Shown here: piece after piece, positions 1-6,938 of the stretch
Position numbering within the stretch: the stretch's first letter is position 1
Layout: each line of letters opens with the position of its first letter
Source of the DNA: Prevotella sp.
GTDB taxonomy: Bacteria; Bacteroidota; Bacteroidia; Bacteroidales; Bacteroidaceae
Assembly (NCBI GenBank): GCA_016286585.1
Contig: JAEETC010000002.1
Location: 21,251 to 85,250, forward strand
Direction of reading: 5' to 3'
DNA: 64,000 nucleotides
Position numbers and translations under genes: made by a program
Notes under the pieces: model-generated
The model's database searches: none
What the model was told of the DNA's origin: nothing
Seen by the model: only the letters and a program-made list of their open reading frames with translations

Positions 1-109
1 TTGTTGTTGCCTTAGCCACACCAGCTGGTGTGAAACCACTCATGGCGATATGGTCACCATTCTTAATCAGTGCCGCAGCCTCTGCGGCAGTCATACGTGT
101 ATAAGCCAT
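1..109 (-). CDS. Acetyl-CoA hydrolase / succinate CoA-transferase family protein, N-terminal fragment
   Basis: Only the first 36 codons are in the window; the gene runs off the left edge. The translation begins MAYTRMTAAEAAALIKNGDH and continues through MSGFTPAGVAKATT, the usual N-terminus of the acetyl-CoA hydrolase/transferase family, which in Bacteroidales exchanges CoA between succinate, acetate and propionate during succinate/propionate fermentation. The start is the ATG at 107-109, with a TAATTTTG promoter box just upstream. The exact CoA donor and acceptor cannot be told from the fragment. Confidence 0.72.
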   Translation of the reverse strand, partial: MAYTRMTAAEAAALIKNGDHIAMSGFTPAGVAKATT

Positions 110-136
110 ATTATTCTCAATTTGCAAATTTGCCTG

Positions 137-144
137 CAAAATTA
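137..144 (-). promoter_or_regulatory. Promoter -7 box for the CoA-transferase gene
   Basis: The minus strand reads TAATTTTG, a match to the Bacteroidetes -7 consensus TAnnTTTG, 28 bases before the ATG at 109. It lies directly after the terminator hairpin of the upstream fimbrillin operon, so the two transcripts are insulated. No clear -33 TTTG is visible because that region is the hairpin. Confidence 0.6.
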
Positions 145-146
145 CG

Positions 147-184
147 AATAATTCCCGAAACGTGCAAGCATTTCGGGAATTATT
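147..184 (-). terminator. Hairpin terminator after the fimbrillin operon
   Basis: A perfect 14-bp inverted repeat (147-160 with 171-184, AATAATTCCCGAAA and its complement) encloses a 10-base loop. It lies 25 bases beyond the stop of the 292-aa fimbrillin gene. The stem is GC-rich inside and AT-rich outside, so it could terminate in either direction. Confidence 0.7.
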
Positions 185-209
185 TCAATTTTGGAGACGT
201 AAGCCTATT

Positions 210-1088
210 CTACTTCCTCCATGGACTTATCTGACCCTTAAAGACTACAATCTGTCCGTCACCTTCTCCCTCGTTATAAGACAAATCAATCCAGAAGTCA
301 TACCCTGATTTAAACACAATATCCTCTTCGAAATAGATAGGAAAGTCCTTACCGTCCAAAGTCACAACTAAGAAGGAAGTCTCCTTTGGTATGGTCTGAG
401 GCGGAATTATGCCATAGAAACAATCCTCATAGAAATACATGGTCACATTACCTTTTTGTCCAGATGCCACATATTCATCAGCCTTGATGTCGACTGTTGC
501 CTGAAGGCGCATGTCTTTGAGCACAATGCGGCTCACACGCCCAGGGAGAGTCGAAGCATTATCACCAACGAAGTCGACACAAACACGGCTCATGCGATGG
601 TTAAACTGCAAATCTGGTGTAAACGAGGCTGTAGATGCGACAGTGGCCGTCATCAGGTCGCTGGCAAAATACTGATTCCATTTCGTCTGATTTGTCTGCA
701 CAGTGAAATTCATCTGCATTTTTGCCAAGGACGAATATGGACTGACGGCATAATAGGCCAGCTTATCAGACTCCTTTTTGGTGATGCCCAACGTGGCGCT
801 GAATATACCCTTATTACATACATAGCGGTTGTTATCACCCACCACATTGCCCGCAACTGGAAAAACGCTGATTTCATCTCTGTCTTCGAATGAGGAGCCT
901 AATGCTCTGGTTCGAAAATCATTGATGGATGACGTAAAGGATACTGCCGAGGTCTTATCTGTTGGAATAGGATCCGGTATGTAGGGAGACGGTCCTGGAT
1001 CTGGCTCGTCATCGCCACCACCGCCACCACAGGCAAGCAGTGCCGATACCACTACACCTATTACTAATAGAGAACTATACTGTTTCAT
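210..1088 (-). CDS. Fimbrillin-family lipoprotein (Mfa-like)
   Basis: The 292-aa protein has a lipoprotein signal: hydrophobic residues 6-19 and a lipobox LLAC followed by a glycine run. The mature part has the fimbrillin-family pattern of a GD/RDEISVF strand near residue 70, an AYYAVSPYS block and an FNHRMSRVCVDF strand, as in FimA/Mfa1-type subunits and related outer-membrane lipoproteins. It ends FKGQISPWRK, matching FRGDINPWGT in the upstream gene, so the two are paralogs and this one lacks the extra C-terminal domain. It starts 18 bases after the upstream stop, so they share an operon. Expected location is the outer membrane or surface. Whether it polymerises into fimbriae or only anchors them cannot be told. 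Confidence 0.75.
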   Translation of the reverse strand: MKQYSSLLVIGVVVSALLACGGGGGDDEPDPGPSPYIPDPIPTDKTSAVSFTSSINDFRTRALGSSFEDRDEISVFPVAGNVVGDNNRYVCNKGIFSATLGITKKESDKLAYYAVSPYSSLAKMQMNFTVQTNQTKWNQYFASDLMTATVASTASFTPDLQFNHRMSRVCVDFVGDNASTLPGRVSRIVLKDMRLQATVDIKADEYVASGQKGNVTMYFYEDCFYGIIPPQTIPKETSFLVVTLDGKDFPIYFEEDIVFKSGYDFWIDLSYNEGEGDGQIVVFKGQISPWRK

Positions 1089-1106
1089 AAGACAATGCTA
1101 TCAATA

Positions 1107-2588
1107 TTATTTCTGTTTGGCATACTTACTCCAAGGAGTCTTAACGTTACCTTTTTCAACATAAACCTCTCGGGTTCTGCTAGCTGGCCAGGTTACATTG
1201 TAGCTTATGCCATCCTGATCCCTGAATATACGGAACACGTTCACGTCCATAATTATACCTCCCACGTCATTGTTTTTCTCCACCATCACAAACGCATTAT
1301 ATAAGTCCAAGATACCTTCAGAAGTCTTGGTGCCAGAAATAAGCAAAGCGGTCTTATAGGTGATAGTAACATTATTTTCTTCATCACTATACTCACCAAC
1401 AGTATTAAAGAAAGCCGAGAAATTATTACCACTTCCACTGATAAAAGCGCCTCTGCCAACACTATAGCTTCGGCCGTTCGCACCTAACTCTTCATAGTCG
1501 AGCGTATTGGTCTGCATATTCTGATTAGAGAATTGGATATAGTTGGAAACGACAATTGTTCCAGGATCATATCCTCCCTGACCTTGGTCTTCACAGAAAA
1601 CGGTTTCCTCAGGATCCAAGAAATAACACCCTTCCACATTCGGGGGATTGACACCTGTATAGATGGGCATATACTGTTCAATTCTGGCCTGGATTTCTGG
1701 CGGTACGACATTGTCAAGGCGCTCATCCTCTGTTCCCCACGGATTGATGTCTCCACGGAAAATGACAATCTCAGCATCCGTTATTTCAATTCCATACTCT
1801 TTCTTCTTCCCCGACTGGAAAGAAGCATCATTCTCAACATAGAATGTATGATCTTCGCCGTCAACCGTTACCACAAGGAGGTTTGTCTTAGCGGCAATGG
1901 TCTGTGGAGCAATGATGGCCTCATAAGTATTTGTGGCTGTCGGACACATAATGACCTCACCTAACTCTCCAATACCCGTAAAGGTATTATCATTCAGGTT
2001 TACCGATGCCTGAGTCTGTACATTAGTCAGTTTCATCTGTATCCTCTTGCTGGCGATATTTGCTCCTCTCACAGTGACCGAAACGGCACTCAGACGGTGC
2101 GAAAACGTCAGATCCACCTCTTTGCTCGTTGTAGCAGAGGCAAAGGCCGTACATAAATCACTCTTTGTATAGGCGCTATATTTACTTTGGTCTTTATTGA
2201 CACTGAACGTCATCCGATTACTTGTAGAAGCCGAATAAGGATAAACTGCATAATAGGCCAATCCCGCCGTGTTAGCGTTAGAGATGGATATCCCGGCACC
2301 TGCTGCTGTGAAGATACTACCGTCATAGGTATAACGTTCATTGTCAGCATAGTTACCACTGGTTTTCAGCGCTGTACCAGTATTGGGATCAACAGCAAAT
2401 ACACTAATCTCGTCACCTCTCTCAAAGGCGGTTTCTGTAGCACGAGTACCACCCTGACCAAAACTTGGCAAGAAATTCACAGACTCTTCATTGGTTAGTT
2501 TATCCTGTCCAGTCAGAATTTCATTGTTCTCTTGAGTACATGACCAAGCAAGCACTCCAAACATAAAAAATAGAATAGCTTTTTTCAT
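1107..2588 (-). CDS. Fimbrillin-family lipoprotein with extra C-terminal domain
   Basis: The 493-aa protein has a lipoprotein signal with lipobox AWSC at residues 14-17. Residues 45-290 carry the fimbrillin pattern (FERGDEISVFAV, LAYYAVYPYSAS, LTFSHRLSAVSVTV, then VIFRGDINPWG). Residues 295-493 form an additional domain that I do not recognise, with a cysteine pair (residues about 325-335), a glycine-rich turn and predicted beta strands; it ends in a basic tail. As first gene of a two-gene operon it has its own promoter. The extra domain could be a tip or ligand-binding module on a fimbrillin base, but that is inference. Confidence 0.72.
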   Translation of the reverse strand: MKKAILFFMFGVLAWSCTQENNEILTGQDKLTNEESVNFLPSFGQGGTRATETAFERGDEISVFAVDPNTGTALKTSGNYADNERYTYDGSIFTAAGAGISISNANTAGLAYYAVYPYSASTSNRMTFSVNKDQSKYSAYTKSDLCTAFASATTSKEVDLTFSHRLSAVSVTVRGANIASKRIQMKLTNVQTQASVNLNDNTFTGIGELGEVIMCPTATNTYEAIIAPQTIAAKTNLLVVTVDGEDHTFYVENDASFQSGKKKEYGIEITDAEIVIFRGDINPWGTEDERLDNVVPPEIQARIEQYMPIYTGVNPPNVEGCYFLDPEETVFCEDQGQGGYDPGTIVVSNYIQFSNQNMQTNTLDYEELGANGRSYSVGRGAFISGSGNNFSAFFNTVGEYSDEENNVTITYKTALLISGTKTSEGILDLYNAFVMVEKNNDVGGIIMDVNVFRIFRDQDGISYNVTWPASRTREVYVEKGNVKTPWSKYAKQK

Positions 2589-2643
2589 TTTCTCCGCTTA
2601 ACCGTGATGCGTAGGGCTTAAGTTAATAGTAATCAATACGGTG

Positions 2644-2674
2644 CAAAGATAGATAAAAATTCCGAATCCACCAA
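2644..2674 (-). promoter_or_regulatory. Promoter of the fimbrillin operon
   Basis: The minus strand carries TTG (2672-2674), a 20-base spacer and TATCTTTG (2644-2651), the Bacteroidetes -33/-7 arrangement. The expected start site is near 2637, giving a leader of about 50 bases. Confidence 0.75.
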
Positions 2675-2701
2675 GGTTTTTCAAAAAAAGTTTCAAAAAA
2701 A

Positions 2702-3349
2702 TTAAAGCTGCTGCATCAGCACATCCCAGACGGCGATGATGTGACAGACGGAGCCGGCGAGGACGAAAAAGTGGAATACGGAGTGCATGTACTTCGTTTT
2801 ATTGAAGGAATAAAAAACGGCACCCGTAATATAGCTGACACCCTCGGCGATAAGCCAGATGACAGCCGCAGACGATACTGAATCCATCAGCGGTTTGAAG
2901 GCCACAAGGATGCTCAGCCCCATACCCACGAAACAGAAGGTCTCTACGTTCGAGTGCTCCTTCAGACGGATGAAACTGATAATCGTTCCCACGATGGCAC
3001 AAGTCCACACAAACACGAACAGCGCCCATCCCCAGTAGCCCTGCGTGCGCAGTGCCGTCAGCGTCAATGGCGAATACGAGCCCGCAATATGCCAGTAGAT
3101 GGCTGCATGGTCCCATTTACGAAGCCGCTCCTTCCACTTTGAATGATGTCGGATGGAGTGGTATAGCGTCGAGGCCGCATACGAGCCGAGCATGCCGAAC
3201 AGGTAGAGAATCACCCCCACCCTCGCCCAGTTGTTGTCGCTCTGGAAACACCACACAAGGAAGATGACGCCAAACACCACCCCCATCAGGATGCCCCCGC
3301 CGTGCGACGCTGCATTCCATATCTCCTCACGTTTCGTATAACGGATCAT
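2702..3349 (-). CDS. Hemolysin III / TrhA-family seven-TM membrane protein
   Basis: The protein belongs to the hemolysin III (YqfA/TrhA, PAQR-like) family: about seven hydrophobic helices and the family's histidines in SHGGGI, STLYHS and HSVFHFF near the C-terminus. In bacteria the family is linked to membrane homeostasis; real hemolytic activity is doubtful. The open frame extends to 3373, but the -7 promoter box covers 3371-3378, so the ATG at 3349 (MIRYTKREE) is the likely start, giving 215 aa. It is monocistronic and divergent from the patatin gene. Confidence 0.82.
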   Translation of the reverse strand: MIRYTKREEIWNAASHGGGILMGVVFGVIFLVWCFQSDNNWARVGVILYLFGMLGSYAASTLYHSIRHHSKWKERLRKWDHAAIYWHIAGSYSPLTLTALRTQGYWGWALFVFVWTCAIVGTIISFIRLKEHSNVETFCFVGMGLSILVAFKPLMDSVSSAAVIWLIAEGVSYITGAVFYSFNKTKYMHSVFHFFVLAGSVCHIIAVWDVLMQQL

Positions 3350-3370
3350 GGCTGATTTGATTTTGCGCTG

Positions 3371-3378
3371 CAAAATTA
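3371..3378 (-). promoter_or_regulatory. Promoter -7 box for the hemolysin III gene; decides its start
   Basis: The minus strand reads TAATTTTG. It overlaps the first possible start codon of the downstream frame (3373), so translation must begin at the next ATG, 16 bases after the box. Confidence 0.6.
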
Positions 3379-3382
3379 ATAA

Positions 3383-3458
3383 AATAAACCGCAGATTACG
3401 CAGATTCTACAGTTTTTTTAGATTTTTTCTGCGTAATCTGTATAATCTGTGGTTTATT
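3383..3458. repeat. Nested inverted repeat between divergent promoters
   Basis: A perfect 12-bp pair (3392-3403 with 3429-3440, CAGATTACGCAG and complement) sits inside an 8-bp pair (3383-3390 with 3451-3458, AATAAACC and complement). It occupies the whole space between the hemolysin III and patatin promoters. It may be a dispersed intergenic repeat or a shared regulator site; the sequence alone does not decide. Confidence 0.6.
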
Positions 3459-3461
3459 TCG

Positions 3462-3469
3462 TATCTTTG
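3462..3469 (+). promoter_or_regulatory. Promoter -7 box for the patatin gene
   Basis: TATCTTTG lies 30 bases before the patatin ATG at 3500. No convincing -33 TTTG is present. Confidence 0.65.
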
Positions 3470-3499
3470 CGCCAGATTTACACTAAACTGTTCTGACAG

Positions 3500-4357
3500 A
3501 TGAAGGACGTGGCATTAGTATTGTCGAGCGGAGGTGCAAGGGGACTGGCACATATCGGCGCCATCGAGGAACTTGAGGCGCAAAGCTATCGCATCACCTC
3601 GATAGCAGGCTGTTCGATGGGGGCCCTCATCGGCGGTGTCTATGCAGCCGGCAAGCTCTCAGAGTTCCGCGAGTGGATGAAGACCGTCGACAAAAAGAAG
3701 ATGCTAGAATTGACCGATTTCTCGCTCAGCCTCAACCATATCGTGAAAGGAACGCGCATCATCAAGGCCATCATGGAGTTTGTGCCTGACGTGCTGATCG
3801 AAGACCTGCCGATACCCTATTGTGCTGTGGCCACCGACTGGATCACTGGACGTGAGGTAGTCATCGACAAAGGCAGCCTCTTTGAAGCCATCCGCGCCAG
3901 CATCTCCCTGCCTTCTTTCTATGAACCCGTCCGTCGCGACGGGATGATACTCATAGACGGAGGTGTCGTCAATCCCATCCCCATGAACCGCGTCAAACGT
4001 CATGATGGCGACTTGCTTGTCGGCGTCGATGTCAGCGGCCACGACTACAAGGCACAGTGGGAAAAGCAACAAAGACAGACGGAGATACAGAAACACGACA
4101 AGTCGCTCAAGGCGAAGCTACTCGACATGATTACCCCCGACAACATCGAGTTCAACTACTACACGTTGCTCTCACGGACGAGTTCCATCATGATTCGCCA
4201 GAACTCCATCCTCATGGCCCAACTCACGAAGCCCGACATCCTCATCGATATCCAGATGAGCCGCTACGGCAGTTTCGACTACGACAAGTCCGAACGCCTC
4301 ATCACCATCGGCCGCAATAAGACCAAGGAGGCCATCTGTAAGAATGGTCAATCATAA
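3500..4357 (+). CDS. Patatin-like phospholipase (RssA-like)
   Basis: The 285-aa protein has the whole patatin catalytic set: oxyanion-hole loop SGGARGLAHIG (10-20), nucleophile Ser39 in GCSMG, and Asp153 in IDGGVVNPIP, forming the Ser-Asp dyad. There is no signal peptide, so it probably acts in the cytoplasm or on the inner face of the membrane as a lipid acyl hydrolase. Length is typical for the compact RssA type. It has its own promoter and no operon partners. It lies outside the conflict island, so I would not assume a role as a defence effector despite known patatin effectors. Confidence 0.85.
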   Translation: MKDVALVLSSGGARGLAHIGAIEELEAQSYRITSIAGCSMGALIGGVYAAGKLSEFREWMKTVDKKKMLELTDFSLSLNHIVKGTRIIKAIMEFVPDVLIEDLPIPYCAVATDWITGREVVIDKGSLFEAIRASISLPSFYEPVRRDGMILIDGGVVNPIPMNRVKRHDGDLLVGVDVSGHDYKAQWEKQQRQTEIQKHDKSLKAKLLDMITPDNIEFNYYTLLSRTSSIMIRQNSILMAQLTKPDILIDIQMSRYGSFDYDKSERLITIGRNKTKEAICKNGQS

Positions 4358-4398
4358 GAAAAATGTATTTCTATGCATGATTTGAGCCGATGGAGAAA

Positions 4399-4476
4399 CC
4401 CTTAACCTTTCTGGGACTTTCCCCTATCCTTTCTCCGAGTTTCCCCTAACCTTTCTCGGAGTTTCCTTAGCCTTTC
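4399..4476 (+). repeat. 22-bp direct tandem repeat, about 3.5 copies
   Basis: Units start at 4399, 4421, 4443 and (partial) 4465. Unit 3 is CCCCTAACCTTTCTCGGAGT followed by TT; units 1 and 2 differ from it by a few bases. The array is noncoding and lies between the patatin stop and the next promoter. Function unknown. Confidence 0.7.
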
Positions 4477-4569
4477 ATTTTCGCACCCCAAAAGCCGTAT
4501 ATTTATGCAGAAACGAATAATTGCGAATACTTTTATATCAATTCCAGCCAATATTAAAATAGAAATATG

Positions 4570-4577
4570 TACCTTTG
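4570..4577 (+). promoter_or_regulatory. Promoter -7 box for the gene at 4733
   Basis: TACCTTTG fits TAnnTTTG. The implied transcript starts near 4583 and has a leader of about 150 bases, unusually long for this window. Confidence 0.6.
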
Positions 4578-4589
4578 CAGGCGGAAACG

Positions 4590-4712
4590 GAGGTTCGGAG
4601 AATACCGAACTTTTCTTTAAGCCAATATACTATTGGCCTTATCCTTATAAATAAGGCCATATAAAATTAATTAAAAATTTGGCGATGCCCCTGTTTAAGA
4701 GGGGCACGCCGA
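4590..4712 (+). promoter_or_regulatory. Structured 5' leader with competing hairpins
   Basis: Four hairpins can be drawn: A (4593-4598 with 4605-4610, GTTCGG/CCGAAC), B (4621-4627 with 4631-4637, GCCAATA/TATTGGC), C (4635-4642 with 4651-4658, GGCCTTAT/ATAAGGCC) and D (4681-4692 with 4700-4710, 11 bp with one bulge). B and C share bases 4635-4637 and so exclude each other. D ends 22 bases before the ATG and has no U-tract, so control of translation is more likely than termination. No known riboswitch class was recognised. Confidence 0.45.
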
Positions 4713-4732
4713 AATTAAAAAGATTAAAATAC

Positions 4733-5584
4733 ATGAGACATAAGAACGACATCGCAATGGCCGCTTCGAGCGCCCGCAGCTATAACCGCCACTGGCGGGC
4801 CAAGAAACTGTCATGGAACGCCATCGGCAAGATCAAGTACCTCTTCGACGGAGCCGTTGAGTATATGGACGAGGTGACGCTGGCCTATACCAGCGAGCAC
4901 TTCAACAAGTTGCGCACAGCCCTTGGCTTCAAGCAGGATTCGGAATTAACCAAACTGATTGAACAGTCAGAAGCCTTCCGTATCGTCCGCGACAAAGACA
5001 CCCACCAGATTGTAGCCTTCATGTCGCCACTGGTAAGAGACCGTTTCGTACCCACGTCCAACCAGGAGATCGAAGAGCCGGCCATTCCTTACGACATTTT
5101 CTTCTGTAAGGCGAACGCTCTGGCCAACGATAACGATCGTGACAAGATCTCTGAGAACCAACGACAACACAGAAACGGCATCGACATGCATGTGCTGCTG
5201 GCAGGCAATGTTCCCAAGTTCCACATCACCCCCAGCGAAGAAGCTGTCAAGCGAATCGAAAACGGGCTGTGGAAGATCTTCGATGATGACGAACTACGCA
5301 GACTGTACTACGGTGAGTTCCTGTATCATTACACTCATAAGTACAAGGGGAGCCATGAAGAGGCCACGCATGTATTATATCTCTACATCAAGCACCACCT
5401 CATCAAGCACATGTCCTGTCGTGTGGGCATTGAGAACTGGCCCCAAGAGGCCATCCTCACCTGGCTCAACTACATCTTCGCCGCCAAACAACTCCCACTC
5501 ATCATCACCCAAGCTCACGACTTATTCATGAAAGAGCTCTTCGGCGCCAGTCTGCAATCGTCTAAAAAGAAAGTTTTCAAATAA
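4733..5584 (+). CDS. Conserved-looking hypothetical protein
   Basis: The 283-aa protein has no family I recognise. It is soluble, mixed alpha/beta, with a basic N-terminus (MRHKNDIAMAASSARSYNRH), a central IPYDIFFCKAN segment and a histidine/tyrosine-rich helix near residues 195-225. The frame is open from a TTG at 4679, but that start lies inside hairpin D of the leader; the ATG at 4733 after the hairpin is preferred. Codon use resembles the core genes. The gene stands alone between the patatin gene and the conflict island. Confidence 0.6.
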   Translation: MRHKNDIAMAASSARSYNRHWRAKKLSWNAIGKIKYLFDGAVEYMDEVTLAYTSEHFNKLRTALGFKQDSELTKLIEQSEAFRIVRDKDTHQIVAFMSPLVRDRFVPTSNQEIEEPAIPYDIFFCKANALANDNDRDKISENQRQHRNGIDMHVLLAGNVPKFHITPSEEAVKRIENGLWKIFDDDELRRLYYGEFLYHYTHKYKGSHEEATHVLYLYIKHHLIKHMSCRVGIENWPQEAILTWLNYIFAAKQLPLIITQAHDLFMKELFGASLQSSKKKVFK

Positions 5585-5802
5585 CCATTTCCCATAATAC
5601 CCCTTTCTCCCCCGCCTCAGGACCCTATTTTTATGCAATCTTCCTCCTTTTTCCGTCTCTCCCCCACCTCCGTGAAGGCTGAAGGTTCCCCAAGGTTACT
5701 TTTACAGCCGAATAGCCCTAAGAACCATCTTAATGCCTGGCACAGGCCTCTCAACAGTACAGTGAAGAACGAACTTACTGAAAACTTTTTTCATTGTCGT
5801 CA

Positions 5803-5870
5803 ATATTTTGATGTTAATGTCCTTACAATCATAAAGAGCCGCCGAAGCAGCTCTTTCTAACATCAAATAT
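5803..5870. repeat. Outer inverted repeat around the left-arm terminator
   Basis: ATATTTTGATGTTA (5803-5816) is matched by TAACATCAAATAT (5858-5870) with one unpaired base, enclosing the terminator hairpin at 5833-5856. It marks the left end of the conflict island. The rest of 5585-5802 shows no gene: the one open frame there runs into the terminator and has no family features. Confidence 0.55.
5833..5856 (-). terminator. UUCG-loop terminator of the left-arm operon
   Basis: On the minus strand a 10-bp stem (AAAGAGCTGC with GCGGCTCTTT) closes a TTCG tetraloop, 21 bases after the stop of the RyR gene. It is nearly identical to the hairpin at 20201-20224 that follows the other RyR-ending gene. 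Confidence 0.8.
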
Positions 5871-5877
5871 CAAAATT

Positions 5878-6171
5878 CTATTGACAACTAATCTTAAACC
5901 CCAGCTTCATAATCAGCTTTAGTGTACCTATGGATGTATTCCGGTCGTATTCTTTCTCTTCTTCTGGAAGATCTTCGTATGGCACAAGACATGGGTGCGT
6001 TTTAAGATCATCGTTGCGCTGTTCGCCATACTTCCAACCTTGTTTGATTCGAGTCTCAGCCCATACCTCATGTACGTTCTTCGACATCTCCTCTACTAAT
6101 TGTTCCAATTCTTTTGGCAGCGTGACATCTGTGGTGTCAATAGGCTGCGGTGTGTACATTTGTTCTTTCAT
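5878..6171 (-). CDS. Stand-alone RyR-domain protein
   Basis: The 97-aa protein is essentially one RyR domain (named from the ryanodine receptor repeat). The pattern is clear: YTPQPIDTTDVTL, LVEEMSKNVHEVWAETRI, QGWKYG, a HPCLVPYEDL loop and LKLIMKLGFKI. RyR domains in bacteria are predicted, from gene-neighbourhood work on nucleotide-based conflict systems, to bind nucleotides or their derivatives. It aligns along its length with the C-terminal 93 residues of the anti-sigma/C39 protein at 19219. It is the last gene of the left arm. A role as ligand sensor or sink for products of the neighbouring TIR/SIR2 proteins is inference. Confidence 0.82.
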   Translation of the reverse strand: MKEQMYTPQPIDTTDVTLPKELEQLVEEMSKNVHEVWAETRIKQGWKYGEQRNDDLKTHPCLVPYEDLPEEEKEYDRNTSIGTLKLIMKLGFKISCQ

Positions 6172-6236
6172 CGTTATTTCGCTTATAATTATAACCTTTC
6201 ATATAGAGTCGTTTTATGCTATGAGTCTATCATTAT

Positions 6237-6893
6237 TCATTTCTTATCCAATTCGTTCCCCATTACTACACGTAAACGATTCATAAACCTCTGATACTCT
6301 ATTTGAGTTATATCAACCTTCCCACTGCATCGACTCTCAGGGTGTTTTTCCTTATACGCTGTCCTGATCATCTGGTGGGTAACAATATTTTCTAATGGAA
6401 TATTGTACGCTTTAATTATTGGTAGAAGGTACTCTATACCACTTTCAATTTGACTCTCTGTCAAAGGTTCATTCAACGTGTTCCCTTGAAACTCAATCCC
6501 TACGGTGAAATAATTACAGCCCTCACGTCCATTCAACACAGAATAACCAGCATGATATGTAACAGTGGTGGGTTGTGCCATAATGTACCTAGTTCCATCA
6601 ATGTCGATAACCACATGAGTTCCGACCTTTTTCTCGGGTGAAGATAAAATTTTCAAGGCATTTTCAACTGTAGGTTCTGCCGTATGATGTAGGACAACTC
6701 CAATTACTTCGTTTATTGAATCAGGGTCAACATTTGGTGTAGGATAATCAACCATCTTAAAAATGCGTACATCTCTTAAAAATGTGGAAGCATTCCCTGA
6801 TGGCTTACATAATAAAAAGACAAGAAATGTCACTGTAATGAATAAAAAAACTATGACGATTCCTATGTGCTTTTTTCCTATTCTACTATTCAT
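6237..6893 (-). CDS. Membrane-anchored N-acetylmuramoyl-L-alanine amidase (Amidase_2/PGRP)
   Basis: The 218-aa protein has one N-terminal transmembrane helix (residues 9-28) with a positive flank, placing the rest in the periplasm. Residues 60-205 form an Amidase_2/PGRP domain: likely zinc ligands His69 (VVLHHT), His173 (IVTHQ) and Cys189, the same His-His-Cys set as T7 lysozyme, plus YHAG and TVGIEFQGN. The family cleaves the amide bond between MurNAc and L-Ala in peptidoglycan. It lies 45 bases after the nSTAND gene and 65 before the RyR gene. The context suggests an envelope-damaging effector or regulated autolysin; a housekeeping amidase captured by the island is the alternative. Confidence 0.8.
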   Translation of the reverse strand: MNSRIGKKHIGIVIVFLFITVTFLVFLLCKPSGNASTFLRDVRIFKMVDYPTPNVDPDSINEVIGVVLHHTAEPTVENALKILSSPEKKVGTHVVIDIDGTRYIMAQPTTVTYHAGYSVLNGREGCNYFTVGIEFQGNTLNEPLTESQIESGIEYLLPIIKAYNIPLENIVTHQMIRTAYKEKHPESRCSGKVDITQIEYQRFMNRLRVVMGNELDKK

Positions 6894-6938
6894 CTACACA
6901 AATATTTCTTTAAAGGCATTATTATTCACTATCTAATA

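Noticed and set aside
5633..5860. A 75-codon open frame before the left end of the island
   Set aside because: It runs into the UUCG terminator, has no family features, no promoter, and low-complexity composition; treated as noncoding.
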